Shown piece by piece: positions 32,916 to 42,930 of a stretch of 64,000 nt of DNA (positions are counted from its first letter, which is position 1; each line of letters begins with the position of its first letter). The stretch is from the NCBI RefSeq assembly GCF_947488185.1, contig NZ_CANKYM010000003.1, positions 570,873 through 634,872 of the forward strand, written 5' to 3'. A program made the position numbers and the translations under genes. Below the pieces are notes generated by a model that did not search any database, had not been told where the DNA came from, and saw only the letters and a list, made by a program, of their open reading frames with translations. This DNA is from an uncultured Roseobacter sp. (GTDB lineage Bacteria; Pseudomonadota; Alphaproteobacteria; Rhodobacterales; Rhodobacteraceae).

Positions 32916-35900
32916 CTATTCAAGCTCCACAAGTAAATCCTTGGCATCGATCTGACCACCCGGCGTCACATGCACCGCCTTGATCACCGCGTCGCGTTCG
33001 GCGTGGATGCCGGTTTCCATCTTCATCGCCTCGATGGTCAGCAGCAGATCGCCTGCTTTGACCTTGCTGCCGGCGCTGGCGGCGACCGAGGCGACGACAC
33101 CGGGCATCGGCGCGCCGATGTGATTGGCATTGCCGACTTCCGCCTTGGGACGCTGCGCCGTAGTGGCCTTGACCAGGCGGTTGGGCACCCGGATTACGCG
33201 GGGCTGGCCGTTGAGTTCAAAGAAGACCTTGACCTCGCCATCCTCGTTGGTGTCACCGACCGCCTGCAGACGGATTTCCAGAGTCTTGCCGGGATCGATC
33301 TCGGCAGAGATTTCCTCGCCGGGCTCCATGCCGTAGAAAAACGTCTTCGTCGGCAGTGCGCGCACGGGGCCATAGGTGCGATGCCGTCCCATGTAGTCGA
33401 GGAAGACCTTGGGATACATCATGTACCCGTTGAGGTCCTCATCATCGACCTCGCGGCCTTCCATTGCATCCGACGCTTCCTTGCGCAGTGCTTCCAGATC
33501 GGCGGGGGGCAGGTGCTTGCCCGGGCGTTCGGTGTTGGGTTTTTCGTCCTTCAGCACTTTTTCCAGAATGCCAGCCGGGAAGCCGCCGGGAGGCTGGCCA
33601 AGGTTGCCGCGCATCATATCGACAACGCTGTCGGGGAAGGCGACATCGGTCTGAGGATTTTCCACGTCCGCGCGGGAGAGGTTTTGTGACACCATCATCA
33701 GCGCCATGTCACCCACCACCTTGGACGAGGGTGTCACCTTCACGATGTCGCCGAACATCTGGTTCACATCGGCATAGGTCTGCGCCACCTCGTGCCAACG
33801 GTCTTCCAGACCGAGGCTGGCAGCCTGCGCCTTGAGGTTGGTGAACTGACCGCCGGGCATCTCGTGCAGATAAACCTCGGAGGAGGGGGCCTGCATGCCG
33901 GTCTCGAAGGCCGCATAGTGGCTGCGCACCTCTTCCCAGTAGTCAGAGATTTCACGCACCGCCTGCATGGACAGCCCGGTGTCGCGATCCGTGTGCTTGA
34001 GCGCCTCCACGACAGAACCAAGAGTCGCCTGAGACGTGTTGCCCGAGAGCGCGTCCATCGCGCAATCCACTGCGTCCACGCCTGCTTCGGAGGCCGCGAG
34101 GATTGTGGCGCAGGCTACGCCTGCGGTGTCATGCGTGTGGAAGTGGATGGGCAGACCAACTTCGGATTTCAGCGCCTTGATCAACTGACGGGCGGCGGCG
34201 GGCTTCAGCAGCCCAGCCATGTCCTTGAGGCCCAGCACATGGGCGCCAGCGTCCCGCAGCTCTTTACCCATATCGACGTAGTATTTCAGATTGTACTTGG
34301 CGCGATCCGGATCATTGATATCGCCAGTGTAACAGATCGTGCCCTCGCAGACCTTGCCGTTCTCGATCACTGCGTCCATCGCGACACGCATGTTTTCAAC
34401 CCAATTCAGGCTGTCGAAGACGCGGAAGACATCGACACCGGTGTTGGCCGCTACCCGCACGAATTCCTGCACCACATTGTCAGGGTAGTTGGTGTAGCCA
34501 ACGCCGTTGGAGGCGCGCAGCAGCATCTGGGTCATCAGGTTCGGCATGGCGGCCCGCAGGTCACGCAGGCGCTGCCAGGGGCATTCCTGCAGGAACCGGT
34601 AGGCCACGTCAAAGGTCGCGCCGCCCCAGCATTCCACGCTGAAAAGCTGTGGCAGATTGGCGGCATAGGTCGGGGCCACCTTGATCATGTCATGGCTGCG
34701 CATGCGCGTAGCCAGCAGGGATTGGTGTCCATCCCGCATCGTGGTGTCGGTGATCAGCAATTGCCGCTGCTGTTTCATCCAATCAGCAACCGCTTGCGGC
34801 CCCTTCTGTTCCAGCAGGTTACGCGTGCCCATCATCGGGTCGGCCTTGAGCGCGGGGGGCTTGGGGTTCCGCACATGGGCTGCGGGGCGCGGATGGTCCT
34901 TGGTCTCCGGGTGCCCGTTCACCGTGATGTCCGCGATATAGGTCAAGACCTTGGTGCCGCGATCCCGGCGGCGGGTGAAGTGGAAGAGATCCGGCGTCTC
35001 GTCAATGAACTTGGTGTGGTAGGTGTTGTCGAGGAACGTCGGATGCTTCAGCAGGTTTTCGACAAAGGCGATATTGGTGCTGACGCCCCGGATACGGAAC
35101 TCGCGCAAGGCCCGGTCCATGCGAGAAATCGCCGCCTCCGGCGTCTGCGCCTTGGCGGTCACCTTCACCAGCAGGCTGTCGTAGTAGCGCGTGATCACAC
35201 CGCCGGAATAGGCGGTGCCACCATCCAGACGGATGCCCATGCCCGTGGCCTCGCGGAAGGCGGTGATGCGGCCATAGTCAGGAATGAAGTTGTTCTGCGG
35301 GTCCTCGGTGGTGATCCGGGTCTGCAGCGCGTGGCCGTTCAATTGCACGTCTTTCTGCGTGGGTTTGCCCGTCGCCTCGGCAATGCTCTTGCCCTCGGCG
35401 ATCAGGATCTGCGCCTGAACGATGTCGATACCGGTGACCTCCTCGGTCACCGTGTGTTCGACCTGCACGCGTGGGTTCACCTCGATGAAGTAGAATTTGC
35501 CGTCGTCCATATCCATCAGGAATTCGACGGTGCCCGCGCATTCGTAATTCACATGTTTGCAGATTTTATAGCCCAGCTCGCAAATCTCGTCGCGCTGCTT
35601 GTCGGTCAGATAGGGGGCAGGGGCGCGTTCCACGACCTTCTGGTTGCGGCGCTGCACCGAACAATCCCGCTCGTAAAGGTGATACATCCCGCCGTGCTTG
35701 TCGCCGAGGATCTGCACCTCCACGTGGCGCGCCTTGAGGATCATCTTTTCCAGATAGCCCTCGCCATTGCCAAAGGCGGCCTCGGCCTCGCGGCGACCCT
35801 CCAGCACCTTCTCTTCCAGCTCACCTTCGCCTTGGATCGGACGCATGCCGCGCCCACCGCCGCCCCAGGAGGCTTTGAGCATCAGCGGGTAACCGATCTC

Positions 35901-36356
35901 CTTCGCCTCCGACTTGATGGACTTCATATCATCGCCCAGCACTTCCGTGGCGGGAATGACCGGCACACCGGCCTCCATGGCCACCCGGCGGGCGCTGGCC
36001 TTGTCGCCAAGGGCACGCATGGTTTCCGCGCGCGGACCGATGAAGGTGATGCCGTTCTGATCACAGGCATCGACAAAATCGGGGTTCTCCGACAGCAGCC
36101 CGTAGCCTGGGTGGATCGCATCCGCGCCGGAGGCCTTCGCGACCCGGATCATTTCATCGATCGACAAATATGCAGCAACGGGCCCCAACCCCTCGCCAAT
36201 GCGATAAGCCTCATCCGCCTTGAACCGGTGCAGGCCGAGTTTGTCCTCTTCCGCGTAGACGGCCACCGTTTTCTTGCCCATCTCATTGGCGGCACGCATG
36301 ATGCGGATGGCAATCTCACCGCGGTTCGCGATCAGGATTTTGCGGAAGTCGGTCAT
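32916..36356 (-). CDS. pyc: Pyruvate carboxylase
   Basis: 1146 residues, the full single-chain enzyme. The biotin carboxylase domain (1-450) has KASWGGGGRGMRPIQ and FIEVNPRVQVEHTVTEEVTG. The carboxyltransferase domain (about 525-800) has TTMRDGHQSLLATRMRS and FHTHDTAGVACATI. The C-terminal biotin carrier has EAMKMETG near residue 1112. It makes oxaloacetate from pyruvate, bicarbonate and ATP, refilling the TCA cycle. The next gene upstream on the same strand is the lactate dehydrogenase, 360 bases away. Confidence 0.97.
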   Translation of the reverse strand: MTDFRKILIANRGEIAIRIMRAANEMGKKTVAVYAEEDKLGLHRFKADEAYRIGEGLGPVAAYLSIDEMIRVAKASGADAIHPGYGLLSENPDFVDACDQNGITFIGPRAETMRALGDKASARRVAMEAGVPVIPATEVLGDDMKSIKSEAKEIGYPLMLKASWGGGGRGMRPIQGEGELEEKVLEGRREAEAAFGNGEGYLEKMILKARHVEVQILGDKHGGMYHLYERDCSVQRRNQKVVERAPAPYLTDKQRDEICELGYKICKHVNYECAGTVEFLMDMDDGKFYFIEVNPRVQVEHTVTEEVTGIDIVQAQILIAEGKSIAEATGKPTQKDVQLNGHALQTRITTEDPQNNFIPDYGRITAFREATGMGIRLDGGTAYSGGVITRYYDSLLVKVTAKAQTPEAAISRMDRALREFRIRGVSTNIAFVENLLKHPTFLDNTYHTKFIDETPDLFHFTRRRDRGTKVLTYIADITVNGHPETKDHPRPAAHVRNPKPPALKADPMMGTRNLLEQKGPQAVADWMKQQRQLLITDTTMRDGHQSLLATRMRSHDMIKVAPTYAANLPQLFSVECWGGATFDVAYRFLQECPWQRLRDLRAAMPNLMTQMLLRASNGVGYTNYPDNVVQEFVRVAANTGVDVFRVFDSLNWVENMRVAMDAVIENGKVCEGTICYTGDINDPDRAKYNLKYYVDMGKELRDAGAHVLGLKDMAGLLKPAAARQLIKALKSEVGLPIHFHTHDTAGVACATILAASEAGVDAVDCAMDALSGNTSQATLGSVVEALKHTDRDTGLSMQAVREISDYWEEVRSHYAAFETGMQAPSSEVYLHEMPGGQFTNLKAQAASLGLEDRWHEVAQTYADVNQMFGDIVKVTPSSKVVGDMALMMVSQNLSRADVENPQTDVAFPDSVVDMMRGNLGQPPGGFPAGILEKVLKDEKPNTERPGKHLPPADLEALRKEASDAMEGREVDDEDLNGYMMYPKVFLDYMGRHRTYGPVRALPTKTFFYGMEPGEEISAEIDPGKTLEIRLQAVGDTNEDGEVKVFFELNGQPRVIRVPNRLVKATTAQRPKAEVGNANHIGAPMPGVVASVAASAGSKVKAGDLLLTIEAMKMETGIHAERDAVIKAVHVTPGGQIDAKDLLVELE

Positions 36357-36716
36357 AGGAGGCTCCGGTCTTTCGGGCTATTGTGCAGGTGCAGCAACGT
36401 GTATGACGTTTGGGTAACTGCAACAACACGTAGTAGTGGGTATATCGCAAGAATCCGTGTTTGAACGGCGTTTTGCGACGGTTGAACCCTCTGTAAACGC
36501 CGTTGGAGCGGGGATATTCCCTCTTGATTGAGCTTTCCGGTAACTTCCCTGACGTCTGAAAAGGGTGCACATTGGCCGGGGTATCAACGTCATGTGATCC
36601 CCTCTGACAGAGAGTTCGAGATGGGTAATGTGTCCTGGCCGCCCCGGGGTTGGGTGGCGCGCAAGGCCGGGACTGCTCGCACGAAACACCCATGTCACCG
36701 TTGGGGTCGATCCAGG
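36357..36716 (-). promoter_or_regulatory. 360-base upstream region of pyc
   Basis: No gene. It must hold the pyc promoter on the minus strand. TGCAGCAACGTGT (36390-36402) and TGCAACAACACGT (36419-36431) are imperfect direct repeats (10 of 13), 29 bases apart, and could be regulator sites. The half next to the lactate dehydrogenase gene is GC-rich and shows nothing further. Confidence 0.35.
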
Positions 36717-37856
36717 TTAAGACAGGACAGTGGGGGGCGGCAGGCTTGCCAGATCCCGCGCGCCCAATTGCCCCATATTGGCTGCCAAATCCTTGCGCAG
36801 GATGTCCACGAGGTGATCGACACCTGGGGGGCCGAGGGCAGCAAGGGCAAAGTGGAACGCGCGGCCCAACATGACGAAATTCGCGCCGCTCGCCAGCGCC
36901 CGCAGGATGTCGAGCCCGCCTTCGATCCCGGAATCGAAGATGATCGGCAGGTCGGTTTCTGCGCGGATGCGCGGCAGCGCCTCGATTGAAGCTGGCGCAC
37001 CATCGAACTGGCGCCCCGCGTGATTGGACACCCAAAGCCCGTCCACACCGATCTTTTCACAGGCAGGCACATCGTCGGCGCGCAGAACGCCCTTGATCAG
37101 CAAGGGGCCTTCCCACGCATCACGCAGCCAGGCGACGTAGTCCCAATCGGGCGAGGTGCGCAGCAGATAACCCACATGCGCCGTGGAGGAGAGTGCCGTG
37201 GTGGCCACGCTGGCGTATTTCTCCAGCGTGCGCATCCGGGGCAATCCGCGCCGCGCCATTTCAAATGCCCAGCGGGGGCGTAGGGCGACCTGGGCCATCA
37301 AACGTGGCGTTAGCCGGGGCGGCAGGGTCAGGCCAGAGCGCGTCTGGCGCTCGCGGCGCGAGGCCACCGGCACGTCTACCGTCAACACAAGCGTTGAGAA
37401 ACCCGCGGCACGGGCGCGTTTCAGCATATCGGTGCGAATGGCCTCGTCACGTGGCGGGTACATCTGAAACCAGCCATCCGCCGCAAGGTGTGGGGCGATG
37501 TCTTCGGGTGTCTGGGTGGCCACGGTAGACAGGCTGTAGGGGATGCCCGCCCGGCCCGCAGCGCGGGCCAAATGCGCTTCCGCATCCGGCCAGATCATCC
37601 CCGACATGCCAACGGGTGCGATGCCAAAGGGCAGGGGAAGGGTGTCCCCAAAAAGCGGCATGCTCAAGTCAAGATCGAATTCACCGTGCAGGATGGACGG
37701 GACAAAGCCAATGCGGTCCAAGGCCTTGCGATTCCGCGCCTTTGTGGCTTCCTGCCCGGTCCCGCTGTCAAGGTATTCCCAGACAAATTTCGGGATGCGC
37801 TGCTGTGCGCGCTGGCGCAAATCGACGAGGCTGGGGTAGGTATTGTGCAGGTCCAT
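36717..37856 (-). CDS. lldD: FMN-dependent L-lactate dehydrogenase / alpha-hydroxy acid oxidase family
   Basis: 379 residues with the FMN barrel of this family: PFGIAPVGMSGMIWPDAEAH, the catalytic stretch LWVSNHAGRQFDGAPASIEA with the active His, FDSGIEGGLDILRALASGAN and MLGRAFHFALAA. It oxidises L-lactate (or a similar 2-hydroxy acid) to pyruvate, passing electrons to the respiratory chain or oxygen. Close to pyc, so lactate carbon can go on to oxaloacetate. Substrate within the family is not certain. Confidence 0.88.
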   Translation of the reverse strand: MDLHNTYPSLVDLRQRAQQRIPKFVWEYLDSGTGQEATKARNRKALDRIGFVPSILHGEFDLDLSMPLFGDTLPLPFGIAPVGMSGMIWPDAEAHLARAAGRAGIPYSLSTVATQTPEDIAPHLAADGWFQMYPPRDEAIRTDMLKRARAAGFSTLVLTVDVPVASRRERQTRSGLTLPPRLTPRLMAQVALRPRWAFEMARRGLPRMRTLEKYASVATTALSSTAHVGYLLRTSPDWDYVAWLRDAWEGPLLIKGVLRADDVPACEKIGVDGLWVSNHAGRQFDGAPASIEALPRIRAETDLPIIFDSGIEGGLDILRALASGANFVMLGRAFHFALAALGPPGVDHLVDILRKDLAANMGQLGARDLASLPPPTVLS

Positions 37857-37932
37857 GGCGCGAAGCTAGCAACCAATGGGCGGCGCGGAAAGCGTCCTTT
37901 GCCTGCTTTGCGCAGGCTCCACCCGGTGGCGT

Positions 37933-39834
37933 TCAACTGGCGGCCGAAATGGTCCCGACCTTGGCATGTTCCTCAAAGGCACGGTCCGCCTCTGTCTCAG
38001 CGTCCCCGTCAAAGGTGTCGGCCTCGGTGCTGCCCACGACCACCCGGTTGCGGCCCTGCGCCTTTGCCTCATACATGGCGTCATCAGCGACGCGCAACAG
38101 GTCTTGTGGCATGTGTCCGTGATCGGGGAACAGCGCCACGCCGACCGACACCGTGATCCGGGGCAGGTTCTTTTCACCATAGCGCAGTGTGATTGCCTCT
38201 ATCGCCCGGCGCAGTTTTTCCGCCCGGCTTTCAGCGGTTTTCCGATCTGTGCCCGGCAGCAAAAGCATGAACTCCTCGCCCCCCATCCGGCAGGCGATTT
38301 CATCGCCATCACAGGCCCGTTCCAGAGCTTCACCAACCGTCCGCAACACCATGTCGCCCGCATCATGGCCGTGGTTGTCATTGAATTTCTTGAAGTGGTC
38401 CACGTCGAGATACAGCATGCTGAACACCTCTTCGGTGCGCTGCGCGCTCTGGATCATCTTGCGCAGATAGTCCGTCATGTGGCGGCGATTGAAGAGCCCC
38501 GTCAAGGGATCGCGCACGGACCGTTCCTGCAATTGATCGCGCATCTGCACATTGGCAATGGCCAGGCTGATCTGTTCCGCGCACATCTGCGCCAGCTTCT
38601 GATATTCCTTGAAGGCATCGACCGACATCATCGTCTTCGCTTTCAGGTGCATCAGGCCAACCGTCTCCCCATGTGCAAGGATCGGGAAGCAGAAGTAAGG
38701 CCGGTCATCATGAGGTTCGGCATGCTCGCAGACAAAATCGATGCTGGACGTGCCGTAAACATAGGTCCGGCCCCGGCGCAGCCCCCAGCATTCTTCGGGA
38801 TGGATATGGGCCTTGTGGTCGCCCTCGTTCCAGGAAGTCGCGCCATCCAACACGTCGCGGGAATTGGAGTAGACATACACACTGCCCTCGCAGTCGGGCA
38901 GCATATGCGTCATGAAACGCGCGACCATTTCGAACAATTCGTCCAGTGACCGGCTTGACTGCAGCCACTCGTTCAGCTCACCCAGAAGGCTCACCTCGCG
39001 GGCCAGTTGCATCTGGCGCTCCAGGCTTTTGCGTTCCTTGGTGGTGCGCGTCTCAAGTTCGTGCATCTGACGCCGTCCGCGCCGCAGAACGGACAAAACG
39101 ATGATGGAAAAAATCGTCATGAAGACGGTCGAGACGATCATCATCAACCATTCGATGCGCCAAGCGAAGGTGTCGCGCTTTTTGGTGATGTCGGTGTAAA
39201 ACTCGATCGCCCCGATCACAGAGCCATTCCGGACCACGGGCGTGTACACCTCGGCGACTTCGCGCGTCATCTCATTGGTATCGGCCAGGGCGTGCAGTTC
39301 AAAGTCATCTACATCGGATGCCGGTTTCATCTCGTGTTTGTAGTAAGATTCGCCATTCATCACCTCGCCGATGAAGTATGGTTTGGTGTTGATCGCCCCG
39401 ATATCGGACGGGCGACTGGACCAGAAAACCCGACCCTCGGCGTCAAACATCTTGAAGCGGTAGATGTCCGAGGCGCGCGTGATCTGGCTGAGGAAGGAAA
39501 TGTCCAGATCGGTGAGGCCGTGCTGATTGCCGCCAGCACCGCCGTAGGCGCTCAAGTCTTCACCCGAGGTGTCTGCTTCGGTGGTCAGCTCGAACGTCTC
39601 CGCGCCATGACCGAGCTGGTCCAGAACGCGTTTGCGCCAAAGCTTGGCTTCCTCCTTGATGTCGGCCTCCAGCATGCGGTCGACAATCGGGTAGGGAAGC
39701 TTGATGTTCGCAAAGATGTTGGCCGCCGCCATGACGATCAAAAGCGCCACCACGCCATATTTGCGGGCTTTGGCGCTGGCATTTTCCTGCGTCACGATTT
39801 CCGCGAGCTTCTTTGTCTGTTCTGCGGTTTCCAC
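37933..39834 (-). CDS. Membrane diguanylate cyclase with GAF domain
   Basis: 633 residues from GTG 39834 (AGGAG seven bases upstream; GTG 39840 is too close to it). A membrane helix at about 26-44, a periplasmic sensor region to about 230, a second helix (WLMMIVSTVFMTIFSIIVLSV), a coiled coil, a GAF domain (about 285-440) and a C-terminal GGDEF domain. The active site is GGEEF at about 516-520, so cyclic di-GMP synthesis is likely. The RxxD inhibitory site is not at its usual spacing. Signal unknown. Confidence 0.9.
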   Translation of the reverse strand: METAEQTKKLAEIVTQENASAKARKYGVVALLIVMAAANIFANIKLPYPIVDRMLEADIKEEAKLWRKRVLDQLGHGAETFELTTEADTSGEDLSAYGGAGGNQHGLTDLDISFLSQITRASDIYRFKMFDAEGRVFWSSRPSDIGAINTKPYFIGEVMNGESYYKHEMKPASDVDDFELHALADTNEMTREVAEVYTPVVRNGSVIGAIEFYTDITKKRDTFAWRIEWLMMIVSTVFMTIFSIIVLSVLRRGRRQMHELETRTTKERKSLERQMQLAREVSLLGELNEWLQSSRSLDELFEMVARFMTHMLPDCEGSVYVYSNSRDVLDGATSWNEGDHKAHIHPEECWGLRRGRTYVYGTSSIDFVCEHAEPHDDRPYFCFPILAHGETVGLMHLKAKTMMSVDAFKEYQKLAQMCAEQISLAIANVQMRDQLQERSVRDPLTGLFNRRHMTDYLRKMIQSAQRTEEVFSMLYLDVDHFKKFNDNHGHDAGDMVLRTVGEALERACDGDEIACRMGGEEFMLLLPGTDRKTAESRAEKLRRAIEAITLRYGEKNLPRITVSVGVALFPDHGHMPQDLLRVADDAMYEAKAQGRNRVVVGSTEADTFDGDAETEADRAFEEHAKVGTISAAS

Positions 39835-40040
39835 TAACACACTCCTTGTGCACCCTCATGCCAAGGGATGAAGTGGTAACATTTCCAATTCCTTAAACTT
39901 TGGGGGGCGGTAGCCTGCATGTGATTGGTTTTTAAGTCCAGTTTTCGTCAGATTGAGCCGTTTCGGGTCCGATGTGCAGATTATTGAACATTATAAGAAC
40001 ATAGCTTTAAATCGCCGCCTGACTTCGGTACGATATCGCC

Positions 40041-42452
40041 ATGAGCAGTTACGATGAAATAGACGCCTTTGACGGCGCATCGCTGTCGGCGCGGGCGATG
40101 GCCGCGCGGTCGCAACCCTATCTTGATGGTCTGAACCCGGCGCAGCGCGAAGCGGTGGAGAAGCTGGACGGGCCGGTCCTGATGCTCGCCGGGGCGGGGA
40201 CGGGCAAAACGCGCGCGCTGACCGCCCGCATCGTGCATCTGCTGAACACCGGGTCTGCCCGGCCCAACGAAATCCTGGCCGTGACCTTCACTAACAAGGC
40301 CGCGCGCGAGATGAAAAAGCGCGTTGGCCAGATGCTGGGCCAGCAGATCGAGGGGATGCCCTGGCTGGGCACCTTCCATGCGATCTGCGTGAAGCTGCTG
40401 CGCCGCCATGCGGAACTGGTGGGGCTGAAATCCAACTTCACCATTCTGGATACGGACGATCAGCTGCGGCTGCTGAAACAGCTGGTGGCGGCCGACGGGA
40501 TCGACGACAAGCGCTGGCCTGCGCGGCAATTGGCAAGCATCATTGACGGCTGGAAGAACCGTGCGCTCACGCCTGACAAGGTGCCTGCCAGCGACGCAGG
40601 CGCCTATAATCACCGTGGTGTTGCGCTCTATGCGCAGTACCAGCGGCGCCTGATCGAGCTGAACGCCACAGATTTCGGCGATTTGCTGCTGCATATGGTC
40701 ACGATTTTCCAAACCCACCCGGATGTGCTGGAGCAATATCAGCGCTGGTTCCGTTACATCCTCGTGGATGAATATCAGGATACCAATGTTGCGCAGTACC
40801 TCTGGCTGCGCTTGCTGGCGGGTGGACACAAGAACATCTGCTGCGTGGGCGACGATGACCAGTCGATCTATGGCTGGCGCGGGGCCGAGGTCGGTAATAT
40901 ACTTCGGTTCGAAAAGGATTTTCCGGGTGCCCATGTGGTCCGGCTGGAACAGAATTACCGCTCCACCCCGCATATTCTCGCCGCGGCCTCCGGGGTGATC
41001 GAGGGCAATGAGGGCCGGTTGGGCAAGACGCTTTTCACGGACCTCACTGAGGGCGAGAAGGTGCGTCTGATCGGCCATTGGGACGGCGAGGAAGAAGCCC
41101 GCTGGATCGGCGAAGAAGTGGAAGCTGCGCAGCGCGGCACGCGGGGTATGAAACCTTTTGGCCTCGACCAGATGGCCATTCTGGTGCGCGCCTCTCACCA
41201 GATGCGCGCCTTTGAGGATCGCTTCCTGACCATCGGGCTGCCCTACCGTGTGATCGGCGGCCCGCGGTTCTATGAGCGGATGGAGATCCGCGATGCGATG
41301 GCTTATTTTCGCATCACTGTCAGCCCCGACGACGATCTGGCCTTTGAGCGGATCGTGAACACGCCCAAACGCGGCCTTGGCGACAAGGCGCGGCAAACCA
41401 TCCAGCGCATCGCGCGTGAAAACGGGGTCTCCCTGCTGGAAGGCGCGCGTCTGGTTGGGGAAACACGCGCCATCGGCGGCAAGGGCGGCGCGGCGCTGGC
41501 GCAGCTTGTTGACGGGATCGACCGCTGGGGCCAGATGACGAAGGGTCGCCTGATCTCCGTCTCTGAGACCGACGATGTGATCGACGAGGGTCCGGTCAAG
41601 CTGGAGTATGGCCCCCCAGATGTGAGCCATGTGGAGCTTGCCGAAATAATCCTCGATGAAAGCGGCTACACGGCGCATTGGCAGAACGACAAGACGCCCG
41701 AAGCACCGGGGCGGCTGGAAAATCTCAAGGAGTTGATCAACCAGCTGCACAACTTCGAGAACCTGCAGGGGTTTCTCGAACATGTCAGCCTGATCATGGA
41801 CAACGAGACCGATGATGGCGGCGAAAAGGTCTCCATCATGACGCTGCATGCGGCCAAGGGGTTGGAATTTCCCGTGGTCTTCCTGCCGGGGTGGGAAGAC
41901 GGTCTTTTCCCCTCGCAGCGGTCGATGGATGAAAGCGGTATGAAGGGCCTCGAAGAAGAACGCAGGCTGGCCTATGTGGGCATCACGCGGGCCGAAGAGC
42001 TGTGCACCATCTCCTTTGCCGCCAATCGTCGGGTGTTTGGTCAGTGGCAGTCATCCATGCCGTCGCGTTTCATTGACGAATTGCCCGAGGCCCATGTGGA
42101 GGTGCTGACCCCGCCGGGCCTTTATGGGGGCGGCTATGGCGCGGCGGCACCGACATCGAACCTGCACAATGCGGCCGCCGAGGCAAATGTCTACAATTCA
42201 CCCGGATGGCGCCGCCTGCAGGCGCGCAGCCAGGACCGCCCGGTCAGCCAGCCCCGCGAAAGCAAGAACACGGTGATCGATATGTCTGCGGTCTCCAGCT
42301 TCACCATGGGGGAGCGCGTCTTCCACCAGAAATTCGGTTACGGCGCCATTCAGGGCATCGAAGGTGACAAGCTGGAGATTGCCTTTGAAAAGGCAGGTGT
42401 GAAGAAGGTCGTGGCGAAATTCGTGACCGGCTGCGACGATATCCCGTTCTAA
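40041..42452 (+). CDS. uvrD: UvrD/PcrA-type DNA helicase
   Basis: 803 residues of superfamily 1A. Motif Q/I: LNPAQREAVEKLDGPVLMLA with GAGTGKT at about 50-56; Ia AVTFTNKAAREMKKRV; II VDEYQDTN; III GDDDQSIYGWRGA; IV QNYRST; V TLHAAKGLEFPVVF; VI EEERRLAYVGITRAEELC. The tail has the Tudor-like region VFHQKFGYGAIQGIEGDKLE that in PcrA/UvrD contacts RNA polymerase. Unwinds DNA 3' to 5' in mismatch and nucleotide excision repair. Confidence 0.96.
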   Translation: MSSYDEIDAFDGASLSARAMAARSQPYLDGLNPAQREAVEKLDGPVLMLAGAGTGKTRALTARIVHLLNTGSARPNEILAVTFTNKAAREMKKRVGQMLGQQIEGMPWLGTFHAICVKLLRRHAELVGLKSNFTILDTDDQLRLLKQLVAADGIDDKRWPARQLASIIDGWKNRALTPDKVPASDAGAYNHRGVALYAQYQRRLIELNATDFGDLLLHMVTIFQTHPDVLEQYQRWFRYILVDEYQDTNVAQYLWLRLLAGGHKNICCVGDDDQSIYGWRGAEVGNILRFEKDFPGAHVVRLEQNYRSTPHILAAASGVIEGNEGRLGKTLFTDLTEGEKVRLIGHWDGEEEARWIGEEVEAAQRGTRGMKPFGLDQMAILVRASHQMRAFEDRFLTIGLPYRVIGGPRFYERMEIRDAMAYFRITVSPDDDLAFERIVNTPKRGLGDKARQTIQRIARENGVSLLEGARLVGETRAIGGKGGAALAQLVDGIDRWGQMTKGRLISVSETDDVIDEGPVKLEYGPPDVSHVELAEIILDESGYTAHWQNDKTPEAPGRLENLKELINQLHNFENLQGFLEHVSLIMDNETDDGGEKVSIMTLHAAKGLEFPVVFLPGWEDGLFPSQRSMDESGMKGLEEERRLAYVGITRAEELCTISFAANRRVFGQWQSSMPSRFIDELPEAHVEVLTPPGLYGGGYGAAAPTSNLHNAAAEANVYNSPGWRRLQARSQDRPVSQPRESKNTVIDMSAVSSFTMGERVFHQKFGYGAIQGIEGDKLEIAFEKAGVKKVVAKFVTGCDDIPF

Positions 42453-42930
42453 CAAGCGCTGTCCGGGTCCTGCTGTAACCGAGCTGTTTTGGATTCAGGT
42501 GACGCAAACAGACGCTTCTGTAAACAGAATGAATAGGCAAGAGGGTCTAATCTATGTTGCTGCTGGCTCCGAAGATCGCTCAGGTCAGCTTGCTACCCTT
42601 AATATGAGTGACTTCACTGCGAGTTTTTTGGTCCCTAGACATAAATGGCGAGTAGCTTCTCGCATTACTTTCGACCATATGAGAGAGGATAGAAACCAAC
42701 TTCGGCCAACCAAGCCGCGACAATTCGCGCTTTTTATTTCTGGATCGAAACCGGAGCTCTTGGTGACACTCAACAATACTCCTTAGAATCAGCGGTAATC
42801 TGCCGATGCGTTGCGGATGGCTTCTTGAATCCTGCTAACATACAGAAAAAAAGTCAAAAATTATCGGCAAGATTTAGCCTATATTAACCAGAGCTATCGA
42901 TACCAAGGTGAAGGCAGCTGGAAAGAGACC
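42453..42930 (+). other. 478-base gap before the LuxR-type gene
   Basis: A GTG-started ORF (42499-42786, 95 codons) is present but its sequence is unlike a conserved protein and has no clear ribosome binding site, so I do not call it. The region is AT-richer than its neighbours and carries the upstream region of the gene at 42931. No lux-box-like dyad is evident. Confidence 0.35.

Noticed and set aside
33792..36464. 890-codon ORF opposite pyc
   Set aside because: Antisense shadow of a GC-rich gene; pyc has full domain evidence and the shadow has no motifs.
36316..37035. 239-codon minus-strand ORF across the pyc/lldD gap
   Set aside because: Overlaps both real genes in another frame and has no ribosome binding site or domain.
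38250..38330. Product-inhibition RxxD site in the GGDEF protein
   Set aside because: An RxxD is present, but its distance from GGEEF is not the standard five residues.
39981..41849. 622-codon ORF opposite uvrD
   Set aside because: Shadow of uvrD; composition rich in His, Arg and Gln typical of antisense frames.
42499..42786. 95-codon ORF after uvrD
   Set aside because: GTG start without ribosome binding site and no conserved-looking sequence.
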